Assembly (NCBI GenBank): GCA_016858145.1
Contig: JAEHOE010000152.1
Span: forward strand, 124,001-188,000
Direction: 5' to 3'
From: Edaphochlamys debaryana
Lineage: Eukaryota > Chlorophyta > Chlorophyceae > Chlamydomonadales
Length of the DNA stretch: 64,000 nt
Below the pieces are notes generated by a model. That model was given only the letters and a program-made list of their open reading frames with translations, had not been told where the DNA came from and searched no databases. Positions 33,961-47,300 of the stretch are shown piece by piece. A program made the translations under genes and the position numbers. Numbering within the stretch: position 1 is the stretch's first letter; each line of letters begins with the position of its first letter.

Positions 33961-35113
33961 CAAGGCCAAGCGGCCACTGCAGCTGGGGCTGCTTGTGTGG
34001 GCTACAGGTTATAGCAGCGGCTTTCGCCCAAGGTGGTCCAGGCTGGTGAGGGCAGCCACGCCCAAACCGGTTCTGCTGGGCAGACTGGGCCACCGCCAAG
34101 GGGTTCCAGGGGTCTGGGCCGGAGGTATGGGGAGGCCACATCCGGCCGTCGTGGCCGGACGGGGCTTATCAGAAGGGGATACGTCCCGAGGTGCCGAGGT
34201 TCGTGTTGTGGTCCACGCCCAGAGCAGTCCGAGCGGCCTCCGAAGTGGCGCAAATGGGGCGAGGGAACGCAGGGTCGGGAGCGTCGAAGACAGTGGGGGG
34301 AAGCGCGATGTCGACTTGCGGACGCGGCAGCATCAGCCTCTTCTTGGTCTTGGGTGGTGGAAGGACCCAGGACTCCTCCCGTAACGGTGTGCCTGCGCTT
34401 TGCAGGGCGCCTGGTGGCTGTCGACCAGGTTGGCAGGGGTAGGGGTTATTATAGACAACGGGGCGTAATGCCGCTGAGTCGTGGCATCGCACATCGTAGG
34501 CCGATGCAAACTGCCTGTAAGGACTAGGGGTAGGGTGTCTGGCTGCTCGTGGAGCTGGCAGGGGGCCGAGGGGGCCACCTGCTCGTTCTGCCGGGAATCG
34601 AGAAGCAGGGACGAACACGTGGAAGCTTGGTACAAAAGGGGTCCGAGAGCTGCTCGGAGCGGAGTGGCGGTGCGTTGGCGTCGTAGGGTCTGCAGAGGTG
34701 AAGGATGTCACAAGGCCATGGACAGGCGAGGATGGTCCCGGGTGAACCCGTGGTTCGCGCGTGTCGGCTCAGTGCGCAGCGCCTCCCAACCAGACTGCTA
34801 CACATATCTGCTGATGTATGAAGCTGTTAACGGGGAGCAGGCTTCGTTCTGCGTTCCGCCCGTATCCTTCATCCCGCGCTTGGGGCCCTCAGGCTTTCGA
34901 CCGTTTGCCATACACGTCAAACATAGTTAGATTTCTAGTACTGCCTCACAGCTTGGTATCCTTGAAAGCGGCCACTTGAACGTTGCTCTCGCGCTCGACC
35001 GCTTCACGCCTTCTATATAGCAATATCGTGATCAGATACTTTGCAGCCTAGCGATGCACTTCGTTGGGCTTGGGTCGCCCGCTTAGTTCGGAGGCCGCAT
35101 TGTCTTCGAACCC
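33961..35113. other. Intergenic region with candidate poly(A) signal
   Basis: No domain-bearing frame. TGTAA at about 34517-34521 fits the algal poly(A) motif for the upstream TRP-like gene, implying a 3' UTR of about 570 bases. The rest should be the promoter and 5' UTR of the TIR-like gene. Confidence 0.5.
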
Positions 35114-38100
35114 ATGGCCGCGACAGCGGAACCCGAGGTGCCTGGGCCCGCTGGCACCGAGGGAGCTACGGAGGCGTCGTTCACGGATCCTGAGGCGGCA
35201 CCTCAGGGCGAGGTCGCTGAACCTGCCGAGACCAGCCGATGGCCCGAACCCATCCCCGAGGAGTGGCAACAGGGGAGGGCGGCCAAGGCGGAAGACTGGT
35301 TCCAGCAGCGCACGGCGGCAATCGGCCGGTGAGATGAGCTCAGCTGCTTTCGGCACGCCCCTCGCCCCTGCTCAGTGGGGCAGGGTTTCTCTTCCCTCTC
35401 CCCGCCCCCCCCTCCCCGCACCGCTGCGCCTTCCGCCTCACGCCTCCCTTCCATCCCCCGCCCCCCCCCGCAGCACCCATGAGGTCGCAAAGCAGGCCGA
35501 GGCCGAGGCCGCCGCCGCTGCTGCGGCCGCCGCGGCTGAGTCCGCAGCCTTTGACGCCACGGTGCAGGTGAGTGTTGTGGGGGGAGACGGGAGGGCGGAT
35601 CGTGCAGGCGGATGAAGCCCGACCACCCAGGGGAGGCCCCGGTCTCCGAGCACCCGGCGCCAACCGGCCCCCCTGTCCAACCCTGTGTCCCACCCACCTC
35701 CGCTGCTTCCCTGCCCGTGCCTCCCCCCCCCCCGCAGGCCATGGTCAGGGAGCAGCAGGCCTACAGGTGGGGCGCCGGACGGAAGGCCGGACGGCACGCG
35801 AACGGAGCCTGCCCTACTCCATCACCATAGGTGCCACACTGTCAGCACCTGCACCCCTGCAGCCCTGGCGCTGCACTTCGCTTCCTCCTACCTACTTCTC
35901 CTCCTTCCCCCTTTCCTCCTCCCCTCCCTCCACCCCCCAAGCCACGGTGTTCAGCAGCAGCTGGCGGTGCTGCGGCGGCAGCGGCTGGAGGCAAACCGGG
36001 AGTACAGGGTGAGGGCGGGTGGGGGGCAGATGCAGGGGTGGAGGGGCGGGGTGGTCCTGCAAGGCTGGTCCCCGCGGGGACGGCGAGCAGTTTCTGCATA
36101 GCACCTCAACACTCCGTCGAAACCCCTTCACCCTCCCTCGCCCTACCTCAACAGGCCCTGCGCCTGCCCCACTTCACGCCGCCCCGCGCCCTGGCACTGG
36201 TGACTGCCCCCGAGGGCGGCCACACCCTCCTGGAGCGCCTCTTCTGCCGGGCCCTGGCCACCACGCTCATGACGGCGGTGGCGGCGGGGGGGCAGGGGGC
36301 AGGGGGGGGTGGGGAGGGCGTGGCGGCGGGCACGGGCGGCGGCGGCGTGCTGGGCGGCCCCAGCGGCGGCGGCGAGGCGGTGTGGTGCGAGCTGGGGCAG
36401 AGCCGCGTGAGCATGCAGGACCCGCAGCTGGCCAGGTGGGGAGGGGGGCTTGGGGAGGGGGGCTTGGGGAGGGGCATACTGTTGGGCGATGTTGAGGGCC
36501 AATGCACGATGCCCTTAGGACGTCCGTGCCGGTGCGCGTGTCCCGATCACACACCCATATGCGCACTGGCACCTGGTTATCGCGCATCAACCCGAGCATC
36601 CAAACACCCATGTCTCATCCATGCATGCCACCTTGTGTGTCTCTCCTTTCCCCGCTGCAGGGCCGAGGCTCTGGAGCGGTGCGAGGTGGCGGTGGTGGTG
36701 CTGTCCCCCGCCCTGGAGGCCAGCCCCTGCTGGGGCCTGGAGCGCCGCATCCTCACCGCACGACTGGCGGCACCGCCGGGCACCTGGCCTGGCCGCCGCC
36801 TGACCGCCGTACTCATCGTACGGCTGCACGTGCCGCCAGCCGCCGCCGACGGCCTGGCGGCGGCCGCCGCCGTCAAGGGGCTCGGCCGCAAGGCCGCCGC
36901 CGCCGTAGCCACCGCCGTCGCGGAGGCCGTGATCCCGCCCGAGTACGACACGCCGCCGCTGGCGTTGCCCATGCCCGTACCGGGCTACCCGGTACAGTCG
37001 TACCCGCTGACGCTGCTGGACATGACGGTGCCCATGCCGCCGCCGGCGGAGCCGCCGCTGGAGGGCGCCGCCGCCGGCGCGGCGCTGGCGGCGGCGGTGC
37101 GCGACGGCGTGGCTTCGGTACTGGCGGTGGCGGCGGAGTCTGGGGCGCTGGCGGCGGCGGGGCTGAGGCTGTTCCCCGACTCCCCCCCCGTGCACCTGCA
37201 CCCTGCCCACATCCACCTGCATCCGGAGCAACTGCTCATGGCGGCAGCGCTGGCGGGGCCGCCGGGCGGCACGGGGCTCACCAACGGCGGCGGCGCGACG
37301 CTGGGGTCCAGCCTGGGTGGCGGCAGCCTCGGCGGCGGCGGGGAAGGGGTTATGTCAGCGTCGGGGCAGCTGACGGGCGGCAGTGGGGGCGGGGGAGGCG
37401 TAGTGTCGCTGACGGCGGCGACGGCCCTGGCGGGGGCGGGCAGCGCCTCCAGCCTGGCCACGCAGCTGCTTGCCTCGCCCGCGCACGCCGCCGTGGCGCC
37501 CGGGCCCGCCGCCACGGCCGCGCACCTGCTGCCGGCGCCGTACACACAGAAGGCGGTCGAGGACTGGACCACGTACGACACCACGGTACGACACACAAGG
37601 CCGCATCCCCGGCTCGACCTAACGCATCCCTCCCTTGTGACTTGTCCCTGTGCTTTAGCCGACCGCCTGAACCCTCCCATCGTGCCGCGGTCCGCCTGTC
37701 GACCGCTTGACCCTGGACCCTGGCCTCAAAGCTGAGTAGCTCCCTCCTCCATCCTGCACCCCCCTTCCCCCCTCCCCCAGGTGTGGCTGGCCTCCCTGGG
37801 CCGCTCGCTGGCCCGCTGGTCCGCTGGCTTCGTGGCGGTGGCGGTGGACGGCCCCCTGCTGGCGGTGGCGGAGGAGGAGGACCTGCGGGCGCTGGGGGTG
37901 GGGGAGGCGAGGGCGCGGGTCACGCTGCTGGAGGCGCTCGACAGGTGGACGGGCTGGTCGGGGTGGGGGGTGAAGGGAATCGGGAGAGGGAAGATGGGGG
38001 GAGCAGGGGCAGTGGTCAGGTTGGGTAGCTGCCAAGCGGGGTCAGGGGGACACAGGCAGATTGGCTCCTCGACGCCCCGCCCACCTCCCCTACTCGCACC

Positions 38101-41100
38101 TCCCCCCTCCCTCCCCCAGCACGCTCCGCCGCACCTCGGCGCTGCTGCCCTCCCGCGCGCTGCGGCCGGCGCCCGACGCCCCCGCCACTCCGCTGCCCCC
38201 CGAGGCGGCCGTGCTGCCCCCGCCCCAGCGAGCGGCGCTGCTGGGGGACATATTCACATACTACGACCAGGTGGGGTGGGGGGGTGGCTGAGAGGAGGGG
38301 GAGGGGGAGCCGGCTTGGTGGTTGTTTGCGGCTGCCAGCGTCAGCCAGAAGAGAGTTTAATGCCTCGGAAGACGAACCATTAGTGGGCGCTAGGCGGTTA
38401 GAGGGAGGCCTGCGATGTGTCCGACGAGGTGCGTGACCCCTCCTGTTCCGCCCTCCCCGTCCCTACCCGCAGGACCACAGCGGGGACCTGAACCAGGCGG
38501 AGCTGGGGCGCCTGGTGGCGGCGTGCGGGCTGAGGCTGAGCGAGGAGCGGGTGAGGGCTTCAGGGGGGTGCGGGCATGGTGCGGTGCAGGCTCCCGGACC
38601 CTCGACTCCTCTGCCCACCGCGTCTATCAGTTAGCAACGCTGAGCTAACAGCCACCCCAACCATCCCAACCACCCAACCGCCAACAGCTTAAGGATGTGC
38701 TTGATGACTACGACGATGACGCCGACGGGGCGCTGTGCGGGGCGGAGGCGGAGCGGCTGCTGGGGGACGTGTGGAGGCTGGTCATGGCACAGCAGGTGAG
38801 GGGGGTAGGACATGTAATCCCACCGACATCGCCAGGGAGAAGTGGTGGAGAGGCAGAGGGGCGGTGCCGATGCATGGCCCTGCCTCTTACCCGCACCTCT
38901 GCCCCTCTTCACACCCTCCTACTCCCCTTCCCCTCCGCCCATCAGGACGTGGCCGCCTGGACCCCCAGCGAGGCCGCCGCCACCCTCCGCGACGCCGCGG
39001 AGCTGGAGAACCCCCTCGAGACGCCCTGCGCCACCCCCGACCACCATGGGGACAGGGCGGGGGCGGCGGCGGGGGCAGCACGGGGCGGCAGGGGCGCGGC
39101 GGGGAGCGGGGGCGGCGCGAGGCGGGCGAGCGGCGGCGACGGCAGTGATGCGGCGTCGATTGACATCCTGGGGCCGGGGGCGGGGCTGGGGGCGCGGGGC
39201 CCGGGCGGGATGCGGAGGGTGGCCAGCGCGGATGCGGCGTCCTCGGCTCCGTCAATCAACATCCTGGGGGATGATGTCAGGGGGCGGCCGCCGCCCTCCG
39301 CGGCCCCCTCGATCGATATCGTAGGGAAGGACTATGGACGGCCGCCGCCCTCGGCGGCTCCGTCCATCAACATTGTGGGGAAGGATTATGGGCGGCCGCC
39401 GCCCTCTGCCGCGCCCTCGATCAACATCGTCGGCAGGGACTTCGGCAGGCCGCCGCCGTCGGCTGCTCCCTCGATCAACATCGTCGGGAAAGACTTTGGC
39501 CGGCCGCCGCCCTCTGCCGCGCCTTCAATCAACATTGTCGGCAAGGACTACGGCCGGCCGCCGCCCTCGGCCGCCCCCTCAATCGACATTGTGGGGCGAG
39601 ACTTCGGCCGCCCCCCGCCCTCCGCCGCGCCCTCCATCAACATCCTCGGCGATGCCGGCAACGGCGGCCCCCCCAAGCCCCTGTCCGCCCGCTCCCGCCC
39701 ACCCGCCCGTGGCAACCACCTCATCCACTCTCCCCAAGACCCCACGGCCTTCGCCGCTGGTGACGCCGACCCATACGCCTCCGACGAAGGAGACCGGTCC
39801 TCCATCTCCGCCCCTTCCACGCCCAACCCCATCCCCATCACCTCCAACGCCTCGTTCCTCAAGGTGCACGGGGGCGGCGGCGGCGGCGGCGGCGGCGTGG
39901 ACCGACTCACGCTGCGCACCGCCGCCGGCGCCGACGCCTCCCCGCGCTCCCCCGACGGCCGGCCCCGGGCCCGCGGCCACCGCACCGCCGAGCCCCACCG
40001 CCCCGACTCGCCCGGCTCCGAAGCCACCGCCTCCTCCGCCCCCACCATCAACGTTATCGGCGGCGGCGGCACCTCCTACTACATCAAGCTCGGCGGCGGC
40101 GGTGGCGGGGCTGGAGCCAAGAGCAAGCCGGGCTCTCCAGGTGGGGGTGCAGGAGGCAGGGACCGGCCGCCGGCTCGGGGCCACCGCATGGCGGCCCCCC
40201 ACGAGGTCGACACAGCCTCAGAGGCCTCCTCCCAGCGACCCGTGGTTCTGGGCGTGGGCACCTCCCACTACATCAAGCTACCCGGCAGGGAGGGCCCGGG
40301 CGCCGGCGGCACCTTTGGCGGCCCCGCGGGCACGGCGGTGAACCTGCCGCCGCTGTCGGCCCGCAGCCGCCCGCCCGCGCGCGGCGGGGGCCGAGTGGAC
40401 CACAGCCGTCCGGACTCGGCCGGGTCCGACGATTCCGGAGTGTCCGGACTCACCATTAATGTGGTGGCGCACGGCACCGGCAACGCCTTTGTGATCAAGA
40501 TGAAGGGCGACAAGACGACCGCTGGCGGCATATTCCCGCCGCTGACGGCGGCGGGGCGGCCGCGGCCGCCCGCGCGCGGGGGCCGAGTGACGCTGCCCTC
40601 CCCGCCGCGTACCGCAGACCCAGACGATCTGCCCTCGCCCACCATGGTCACGGTGGAGGGCGAGGACGAGGCGGGGGCGCGGGTGCACCTGATCGACAAG
40701 ACGCGCGCCCCCACGCCCGAGCTGCTCGAGACGGGGCTCGACAGCCCTATGGGCAGCGAGCTAGCCGGCGGCGGCAACGGCCGCCGGGGTGGGAACGGAG
40801 GGCCGTCCGGGGGCTTCGCCATTGCACAGGCCAAGGCCAAGCTGCAACTGCACACCGAGCGGTCCGGGGCTGCAGGCGGAGGAGGAGGGGGCGGCGCGCG
40901 CAGCGGCGCGGCCTCGTTCGCGGCGCGCAAGAGCTATGCGCAGAGCGTGGCGTCGTTTGCCTGGGGCCTGCCTCCCCGCCTGGCAGCCGGGCTGCAGAGC
41001 GGCCGGGGCTGGGCGGGGGACGGCGGGTCCGTGAGCTCCGGGCAGGCGCCCTGGCCAGGGGCCATCACGCCCAAGGGTGAGCGAGGAAAAGGGCAGAATG

Positions 41101-43528
41101 AAGGAGGGCCAGGGGGCGGGGCCAAGTTAGTAGGGTATTAGGGCAGGGCAGGACAGGGCAGGGCAGCCGTGCAGGGGAACGGATCCTTGACGGAGTGGCC
41201 CGGTAGACGTTTCCGGGGATGATGTCAGACCCGTCTTGCCTCTCTGCTAAACTGGCCCCGGCCCTCTTTCCCACGTCTCCCCCCCGGCCCGCAGCCCTGC
41301 GCACCGGCACTCGGCCCACGCTGTCCCCCGACCAGGCCGTGCCTGCGGAGGTGGACATCGCCCGCCTGCTTAGGCAGGAGCTGGCGGAGGGGGAGCTGCA
41401 GGTGGGAATGGCTGGGGGGGAAGGGAGGAGGCCCGGAGGGGGAGACCATGGGATGGGGATGCGTCCTGCAAGGGCCCGATGCGGTTCCTCTTTATCACGC
41501 TCCCTGGGACTGTCCCGAGCTCCCATGCTACGCGCCCTCCGCCCGCCTGCTCGCCTGCCCATCCACCGCCATGCCATCCCCTCCATCCCCGCCCCTCCCC
41601 ACCCGTCGACCCCCGCAGGAGGCGCTCCGCACCGTGCTCGACGGACTGGACCTGCGGAGGGCGGGGCGGGTGGACCTGCAGATGCTCAGGTGTGTGGGTG
41701 TGTGAAGGGCTGCTCGCATGTGGGTGTGTGTGAGGTGGACCGGGGTGGGACCAGGAGGGGGTAGGAGTGGGTGCTTGCTGCCTCTCTGCTTGAAGTCGCC
41801 GCTTGCTTCATCCGCATGGTTCCCACTCCTCTCACCCATGCCCCCGTTCCTTCCCCTGCAGGGCCGCGCTGGCCTCGTCGGGTCCCTTCCACCGCCTCAC
41901 GCCGCTGCACGCCCAGGTGCTGTCAGACCTGGCGGAGGCCACCGCGCAGCTGCCCAACTTCGCCAGGGCCCCCGGCCCCAGCGCCCTGCTGTCAGCCACC
42001 GCCCCCGCCGCCCTCGCCTCCGCCGCCCCCGCCTCCCCCACGCCCGCGGCCTCCGCCCCCAGCGCCTCACACGGCACCGCGCGGCTCGCGGCCGGCGGCT
42101 CCCACTCGCAGCCGCACTCGCCGTCTCGCTTCGCACGCAGCCCCTCGCCCTCGGCCCACGCCACGGGCACAGGGACAGGGACCGGCGCCCGCACGAGCCC
42201 CTCCCACTCCGCGGCCCACGCCCACGCCCACACCTCCGCCACCGTCACCCGCCACAGCAACCTGGCCTCCCTGGACTCCTCCTCCTCCCCCACCGCACCC
42301 TCCCCCGGCGCCCGCGCCAGCTTCTCCTTCGGCGGCGCCACCGCCCCCGCCGCCCTCGGCCCAACCGCCGCCCGCACCGCCTCCGTCTCCGTCGGCGGAG
42401 CCCCAGGCCGCAGCGCCATCGGCGGCGGCTCCATCTCCACCGCGGCCCCCAACGGCCCCTCGCTCTCCACCATCCTCGCCTCCGCCTCCGCCACAGCGCC
42501 CTCCCTCTCGGGCGCCGCCGACGGCAGCGGCGCCGCCAGCTCCCACCCCGTGCTGTTGGCCAGCGGGCGCCTGGGCGAGGCGCTCCTCGGGCTGGAGGTC
42601 GCGGGGCGGGAGTACGCGGCCGCGGCGGTGGCTGCCGTGCTGGGCGCCCAGGCGGAGCTGCAGGGGGCGGTGTACGCGGACAAGGGTCTGGCGGCCCTGC
42701 TGCGGCAGCTGTACCGGCAGGTGGGTGGGAGGGATGGGGGGAGGGTGACGGGCGCGGTTGGGATGGCTGGTGAGGGGAAGGCGAAGGGGTTGAGTTGTCA
42801 AGAGAAGGAGATGGAGTGGATTGGGCGGGTGGTGCCAGGGCGTAGCGAGACAGCAAGCTGCTTTCACCGCGCCGCTCCTGATCCGCCACCACCCCCCACC
42901 CCGCCACCCCCCACCCCGCCACCCCAGTCCGCGGGCCCCGATGACCCGCTGGAGCTGCTGCGCTTGGGCCCCCGCGTCAAGCCGGCGGCGGCGGAGGCGG
43001 CCCTGGAGGCATTCATGGGCGTGCAGGTGCGTGGGGCGTGGGGGTGGGGGGGCGGGCCCCGTGCGGTCTGCGTGCCCAGTCGTCTCTTGCCCCGGGCAAC
43101 TTGCATGTTCTCTCTCGCCCTCTCCAACTACCTCTTCTGTCCACCAAGCTCGAGCACCAACGCCCGCCCTGAGCCGCTCCTGCCCTCCGTCCCCCCCCCT
43201 ACCACCACCCCCTCAGGGCATCCCGCCCACTGCGCTCCTGCGCGCGGTGCTGCTGCCGGGACACCAGCTGGGCGGGGAGGGGGGGACAGAGGCAGGGGAC
43301 TCGGAGGACGACGGGGACGAGGGGGAGGAGGCGCTGGGCCCCTCGGCCTCGGAGGCGGGCCTGGCCCTGGGCCTGGGCCCGGGCCCCGACACGCCCCGGC
43401 GCCGCGGCCGCGGCTCCCGCAGCACACCCGCCAGCCTGGCCCACGCCCGGCGCTACCCGCAGGCCTGGGCCTCCGTGACTGCGCACGTGCTGTTCGTGTA
43501 CCAGGTGCTGATGAGGCGGAGTGCGTGA
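35114..43528 (+). CDS. TIR-like / SAM / EF-hand multidomain protein
   Basis: Sixteen exons: 35114-35328, 35474-35567, 35738-35766, 35942-36008, 36155-36435, 36661-37585, 37781-37944, 38120-38270, 38473-38550, 38688-38795, 38946-41076, 41295-41401, 41619-41689, 41862-42720, 42928-43026, 43217-43528; 1896 residues, all phases agree. Residues 75-130 are a charged helix. About 140-290 resembles a TIR domain: ALALVTAPEGGHTLLERLF, then CEVAVVVLSPALEASPCWGLERRIL, where Glu256 sits at the position of the NADase Glu of SARM1-type TIRs. About 535-600 is a SAM domain (VWLASLGRSLARW, EEDLRALGVGEARARVTLL). Two EF-hand loops match all ligand positions: DQDHSGDLNQAE (641-652) and DDDADGALCGAE (677-688). Residues 705-1414 are disordered repeats. 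The C-terminal part has EF-like helices without good loops. No signal peptide or membrane segment. SAM and EF-hands are firm; the TIR call is an inference. Confidence 0.72.
39288..39665 (+). repeat. 54-bp coding tandem repeat (seven copies)
   Basis: Seven consecutive 54-bp units encode PPPSAAPSINIVGKDYGR and close variants (IDIVG, RDFGR), preceded by a partial unit. Frame is preserved. Units differ mostly at synonymous or conservative positions, so the array is not freshly amplified. Confidence 0.93.
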
Positions 43529-44302
43529 TGAGGGTTGGGGGGAGGAGGAAGGGGGCAGGGGGAGGCGCGTTGGGTGAGAGCTGGGGCGGGGGGCGGGGAG
43601 CATGGGCATGGGAGAAGGGGTTGAGGGGTCAAGGGGGTGCATGGCCGGTGAAGAGCTGGCTGGAGGGGGAGAGGGGCTTGGCCCCGGCAGTGATGCCTTG
43701 TCGGGGCTAGGGCGGGCAAGAGATTGATTTTGAAGTTGCCGTGCGGGCTGCAACACTCAGCTGTGCAAGCTGGGTTGCTAGCCCAGCGGGCTTCAGTGAT
43801 ATGCCGGTACGGGTCAGGGCTTGTGGTCATGTGCTCAGGCCGGAACTACGCAGGGGCTTAGAGAACTGCACGAGATGCAGGGAAGACTTTGACTCTATTT
43901 GTCCGCAGTGCACTTAAGATGTAAGGAAGCGCTCAGGACTCCAATACCTTTCTTGCATTCGCGTCGCCCCCGCCCCCCGTCTGGTCAACTTGACTTTGCA
44001 TGTCATGGACACCTGCTGGTTGACCGGGGTGTGCTCGTTGGCAGTGTCCTCCCGCGTCCTGCCTACTGGGGACAGCAACAGCTGCTCACGAGCGCGAGGG
44101 GCCGTGGGAACGCGTCGTGTGCTGTATGAGGCAAGGACTGGAGGGACGGGTGTTTGAGGGTGGCAGGGGGTGCTCGGTGCGGAGCACGCCACGCCGGCCG
44201 GCGGGCCGGCGCGATCTGCGAGCTTCGCAACGCTCTAGTCAAGTCGGTACAACTATAAGAAGCCCACCTTACCAGCCTTCTCATGCTGGCGCAAAACGCG
44301 AC
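43529..44302. other. Intergenic region with TGTAA
   Basis: TGTAA at 43920-43924 is a good candidate poly(A) signal for the TIR-like gene (3' UTR about 400 bases). The remainder would be the promoter of the RCC1-repeat gene. No gene seen. Confidence 0.55.
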
Positions 44303-47300
44303 ATGCACCATCTGCTCGTAGTGTTCGGCAACGCGGCTGCTGGCCGGCTAGGCCTGGGCACAACAAACGGAAGCGTCGCTATACCTCGCGTGTGCGTCGC
44401 CCTGGCGCGCTACGACCTGCTGAGCGCTGTTGCTGGGGGCGCGCACACGGCGGTCGTCACTCGCGGGGGCCTGGTGCTCACCTGCGGCGACAACAGCCAC
44501 GGAGCATTGGGGCACTCCCCTGGGCAGGAGGTCGTTGCGGTGGGGACCGGGGCCGCGACAGGGGGTTGGCAAGGGAGCTAGAGAGGCCGGTGCAGGCAGG
44601 CCCCGGGGGGCGGGGGGCGGGGGGGCGGAAGCCTGCCGTCCGTCGCTTGATTCCTGACCGCACCCCACTCAGAGCTCAGCGGCTCTTACCTGCCCTCCCT
44701 CCCATCTCCCCACCCCGCCCAGACCCCCGCCCCCGTGCTCCTGCCCGACGCGGAGCCCGTGACGGCGGTGGCGGCGGGCGCAGGGCACACGCTGTGCCTC
44801 ACGGGTGGGGTTTGTGTTCCGGGGATGGGGGGGTTGAATGAATCGCCAAGTGTTGAACCTCACCCTGCTTGCCGCGCCAGTCGGCTGCAGAGTCCAGCGC
44901 CGGGCCTTCGCTACCCCGTGTCTACCTCCCTGCCGGCTCCTCCTCCGCGTGCAGAGAGCGGGCGCGTGTTTGCGTGGGGCTGCAACTCCACCGGGCAGCT
45001 GGGGCTGGGGCGGGGCGCGGGGGGCGCCGGGGGCTTCACGGCGCGGCCCTCCCTGGTGGAGGCACTGACGGGTGAGGGGGGTTGGGGGAGTGAGGGATGA
45101 CAGGCTCAGGGCGATCAGGGAGGGGTTGAGGTGGGTGACGGGGGGGATACAGTAGGCTGGCCGAACTGAGCAGCCGACCCACGTGCCCTTCTCTTCCCAA
45201 CTCCGACCCCATCTCCGACCCCGCCTCCGTCCCTCCCACCTTCTCGTCCCCAAGGCCAGCGGGTGGTCAGTATCGCTGCGGGCGCCGTCCACTCCCTGGC
45301 CGTCACGGAGGAGGGCCGGCTGTACGCCTGGGGGGCGGCCGCGGGGGGCCGCCTGGGCCTGGGCCGGCCGCCGGCGGCCGACGGGGAGGCAGCGGGTGGG
45401 TGGCCGCCTGGCCGGGGCGGGGCGGGACGGAGCGGGGCCGTGTGGGGCCTGGGCGCCTAGCTGCAAAGTGGTCGCAGCTTCCTGTCCTCCTCTGCTGACA
45501 GGGACCCCCCGTGCGGCGTGCAGGGGCTGGCGCCAGCGGCCGAGGCAGCCCCTGGGAGGAGGAGGAGGGCCCTGGGGCCAGGCCGGACGGCAGCACAGGC
45601 GGGGGGGCCTCTTCCAGGGGGGCTGCAGGGCCGGTGGAGTGGCTCCCGCGGCACGTGACGGGCGGGGCCCTGGCCGGCGGCAGCGTGCGGCTGCGGGCGG
45701 CGTACGCGGGCAGCTGCGCGGTGGCCTCTGGGGCCACGGACCGGGACGGGCGGGTGCTGACGTGGGGGCCGGGGGCGCTGGGGCAGCTGGGGCACGGCGG
45801 CCGGGAGGACGAGTGGGAGCCCCGGCGGGTGAGGCGGGGCGGGGGGGGGGGGACCTGAGGTTAAGCGTCCTGGAGCTGGCGGGTGGGCAGCCCCAGATGA
45901 AGATAGTTTGGGGATAAGGCTGGGGGGCATGGGTGGGTGGCCCCTGGCGCCTGGCCCCTTGTGCCCCCCACCAGCATTGTCCTGCCTGACTACCTGGGCA
46001 CCTGTCCATCCCCGCCTTCCTTCCCCTTTCCTCCTTCCCCATCCCCACCTCGTCGCTTCCCTCCACCCACCCACCCGCCCCCCCCCCAGGTGGACGCCCC
46101 CAGCCTGCGCCGCACCATGCGCCTGGCCCTGGGCGGTAGCCACGCCCTGGCCTGCCGCGCCGACGAGCGGGTGCACGTGTGGGGCAGCGACCCCTCGGGG
46201 GCGGGGTGCCTGGGCAGCGGGCCGCCCGCGCAGGGGTACGGCCTGGGCGCAGGGGGCGGGTGGGGAGGGGCAGGGGGAGGAGGGGCAGGGGGAGGGGTGA
46301 GGGAGGGGAGCAGGGCGCTGCTCAGCCCCGCGCTGTTCCGGCTGTGGTTCAAGGACGTGGCGGCGGGGCTGGCGCATGGAGCAGGTGCGCGGGGGAGGAA
46401 GGGGCGTGGGGATGGGAGGCGGTGTTTTTGGGGGGGATTTGGGGGGTGTTTGCACGAGGGCGGCAGTCAGCGAGAGCCGTGTCGGATTCCTTTGGGCCAG
46501 ACGGAAGCCAAGAGCAGTGCGTTGCAAGGGGGGGCGTGGTGGCGGGAGGGGGTGGCGCATGGGGAGGGAAAGAACTGATCCTTGTGGGTCTTCCCTTGTG
46601 TCCAGGTCCGAGACCTGACCAGTGGCCGTCCCCGTGTGGTGGTGCTGCAGGTGTGTCCAGCGACGGGCGGCTGTACACGTGGGGGTGGGGCGGGGCGCTG
46701 TCGGGGGCGGGGCCGGGCGTCCCTCGCCTGCCCGTGAGCGCAGACGGCGACGCGGAGCCCTACCACTCCGCCTCCGCCTCCACCTCTTCTGCCGGCCCCT
46801 CCTCCTACGGGCCTTCTGCCTCCACTCCCCCCGGCCCCGCCCCCCTGGTGCGCTCGGGCGGGGGCCACCTGGGGGTGGGCGGGGGGGTGGACCTGCCCGC
46901 CCCCACGCTGGTGACCAAGCTGGAGGTGCTGCCGGGGCAAGTGGCGAGGCAGGACGGAGGTAAGGGGGGACGGCACCTGGGCACTAGACGTGCAAGGGTG
47001 TGTGTTTAGGATGCGGCGCGTGATAAGTATTAGTGCAGTCGTGAGCAGACAGGCCGCGGGGAAGAGGCACCACGCAAACCCGAAAGCTCGAAGCAACGGT
47101 CGAATCGTGTGTGTGTGTGTGTGTGGAGGGCTTGAGGGGCGGGGTGGAGCCTCCTGGGAGGCGTTGGACCGGAGCGATGTTTAAAGGGTTACGCCTGGGT
47201 ACTGGCAAGGGTTGGGCAGCAGGCACAGGCCCTCTGCACCTGGGCCCACCTCCAACACCCCTGCCCCTGCCCCTGCCCCTCCCCCCCCCCAGGCGACCCC

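Noticed and set aside
33635..34930. Frames of 150-250 codons after the TRP-like stop
   Set aside because: They run through the presumed 3' UTR and intergenic DNA and show no recognisable family.
39288..39665. Regular 54-bp repeats resembling a CRISPR array
   Set aside because: Units are contiguous without spacers, lie inside an exon, keep the frame, and the genome is eukaryotic.
41295..43528. A second gene downstream of the repeat-rich exon
   Set aside because: All exon phases agree with the upstream TIR-like gene and no start codon context or poly(A) motif lies between.
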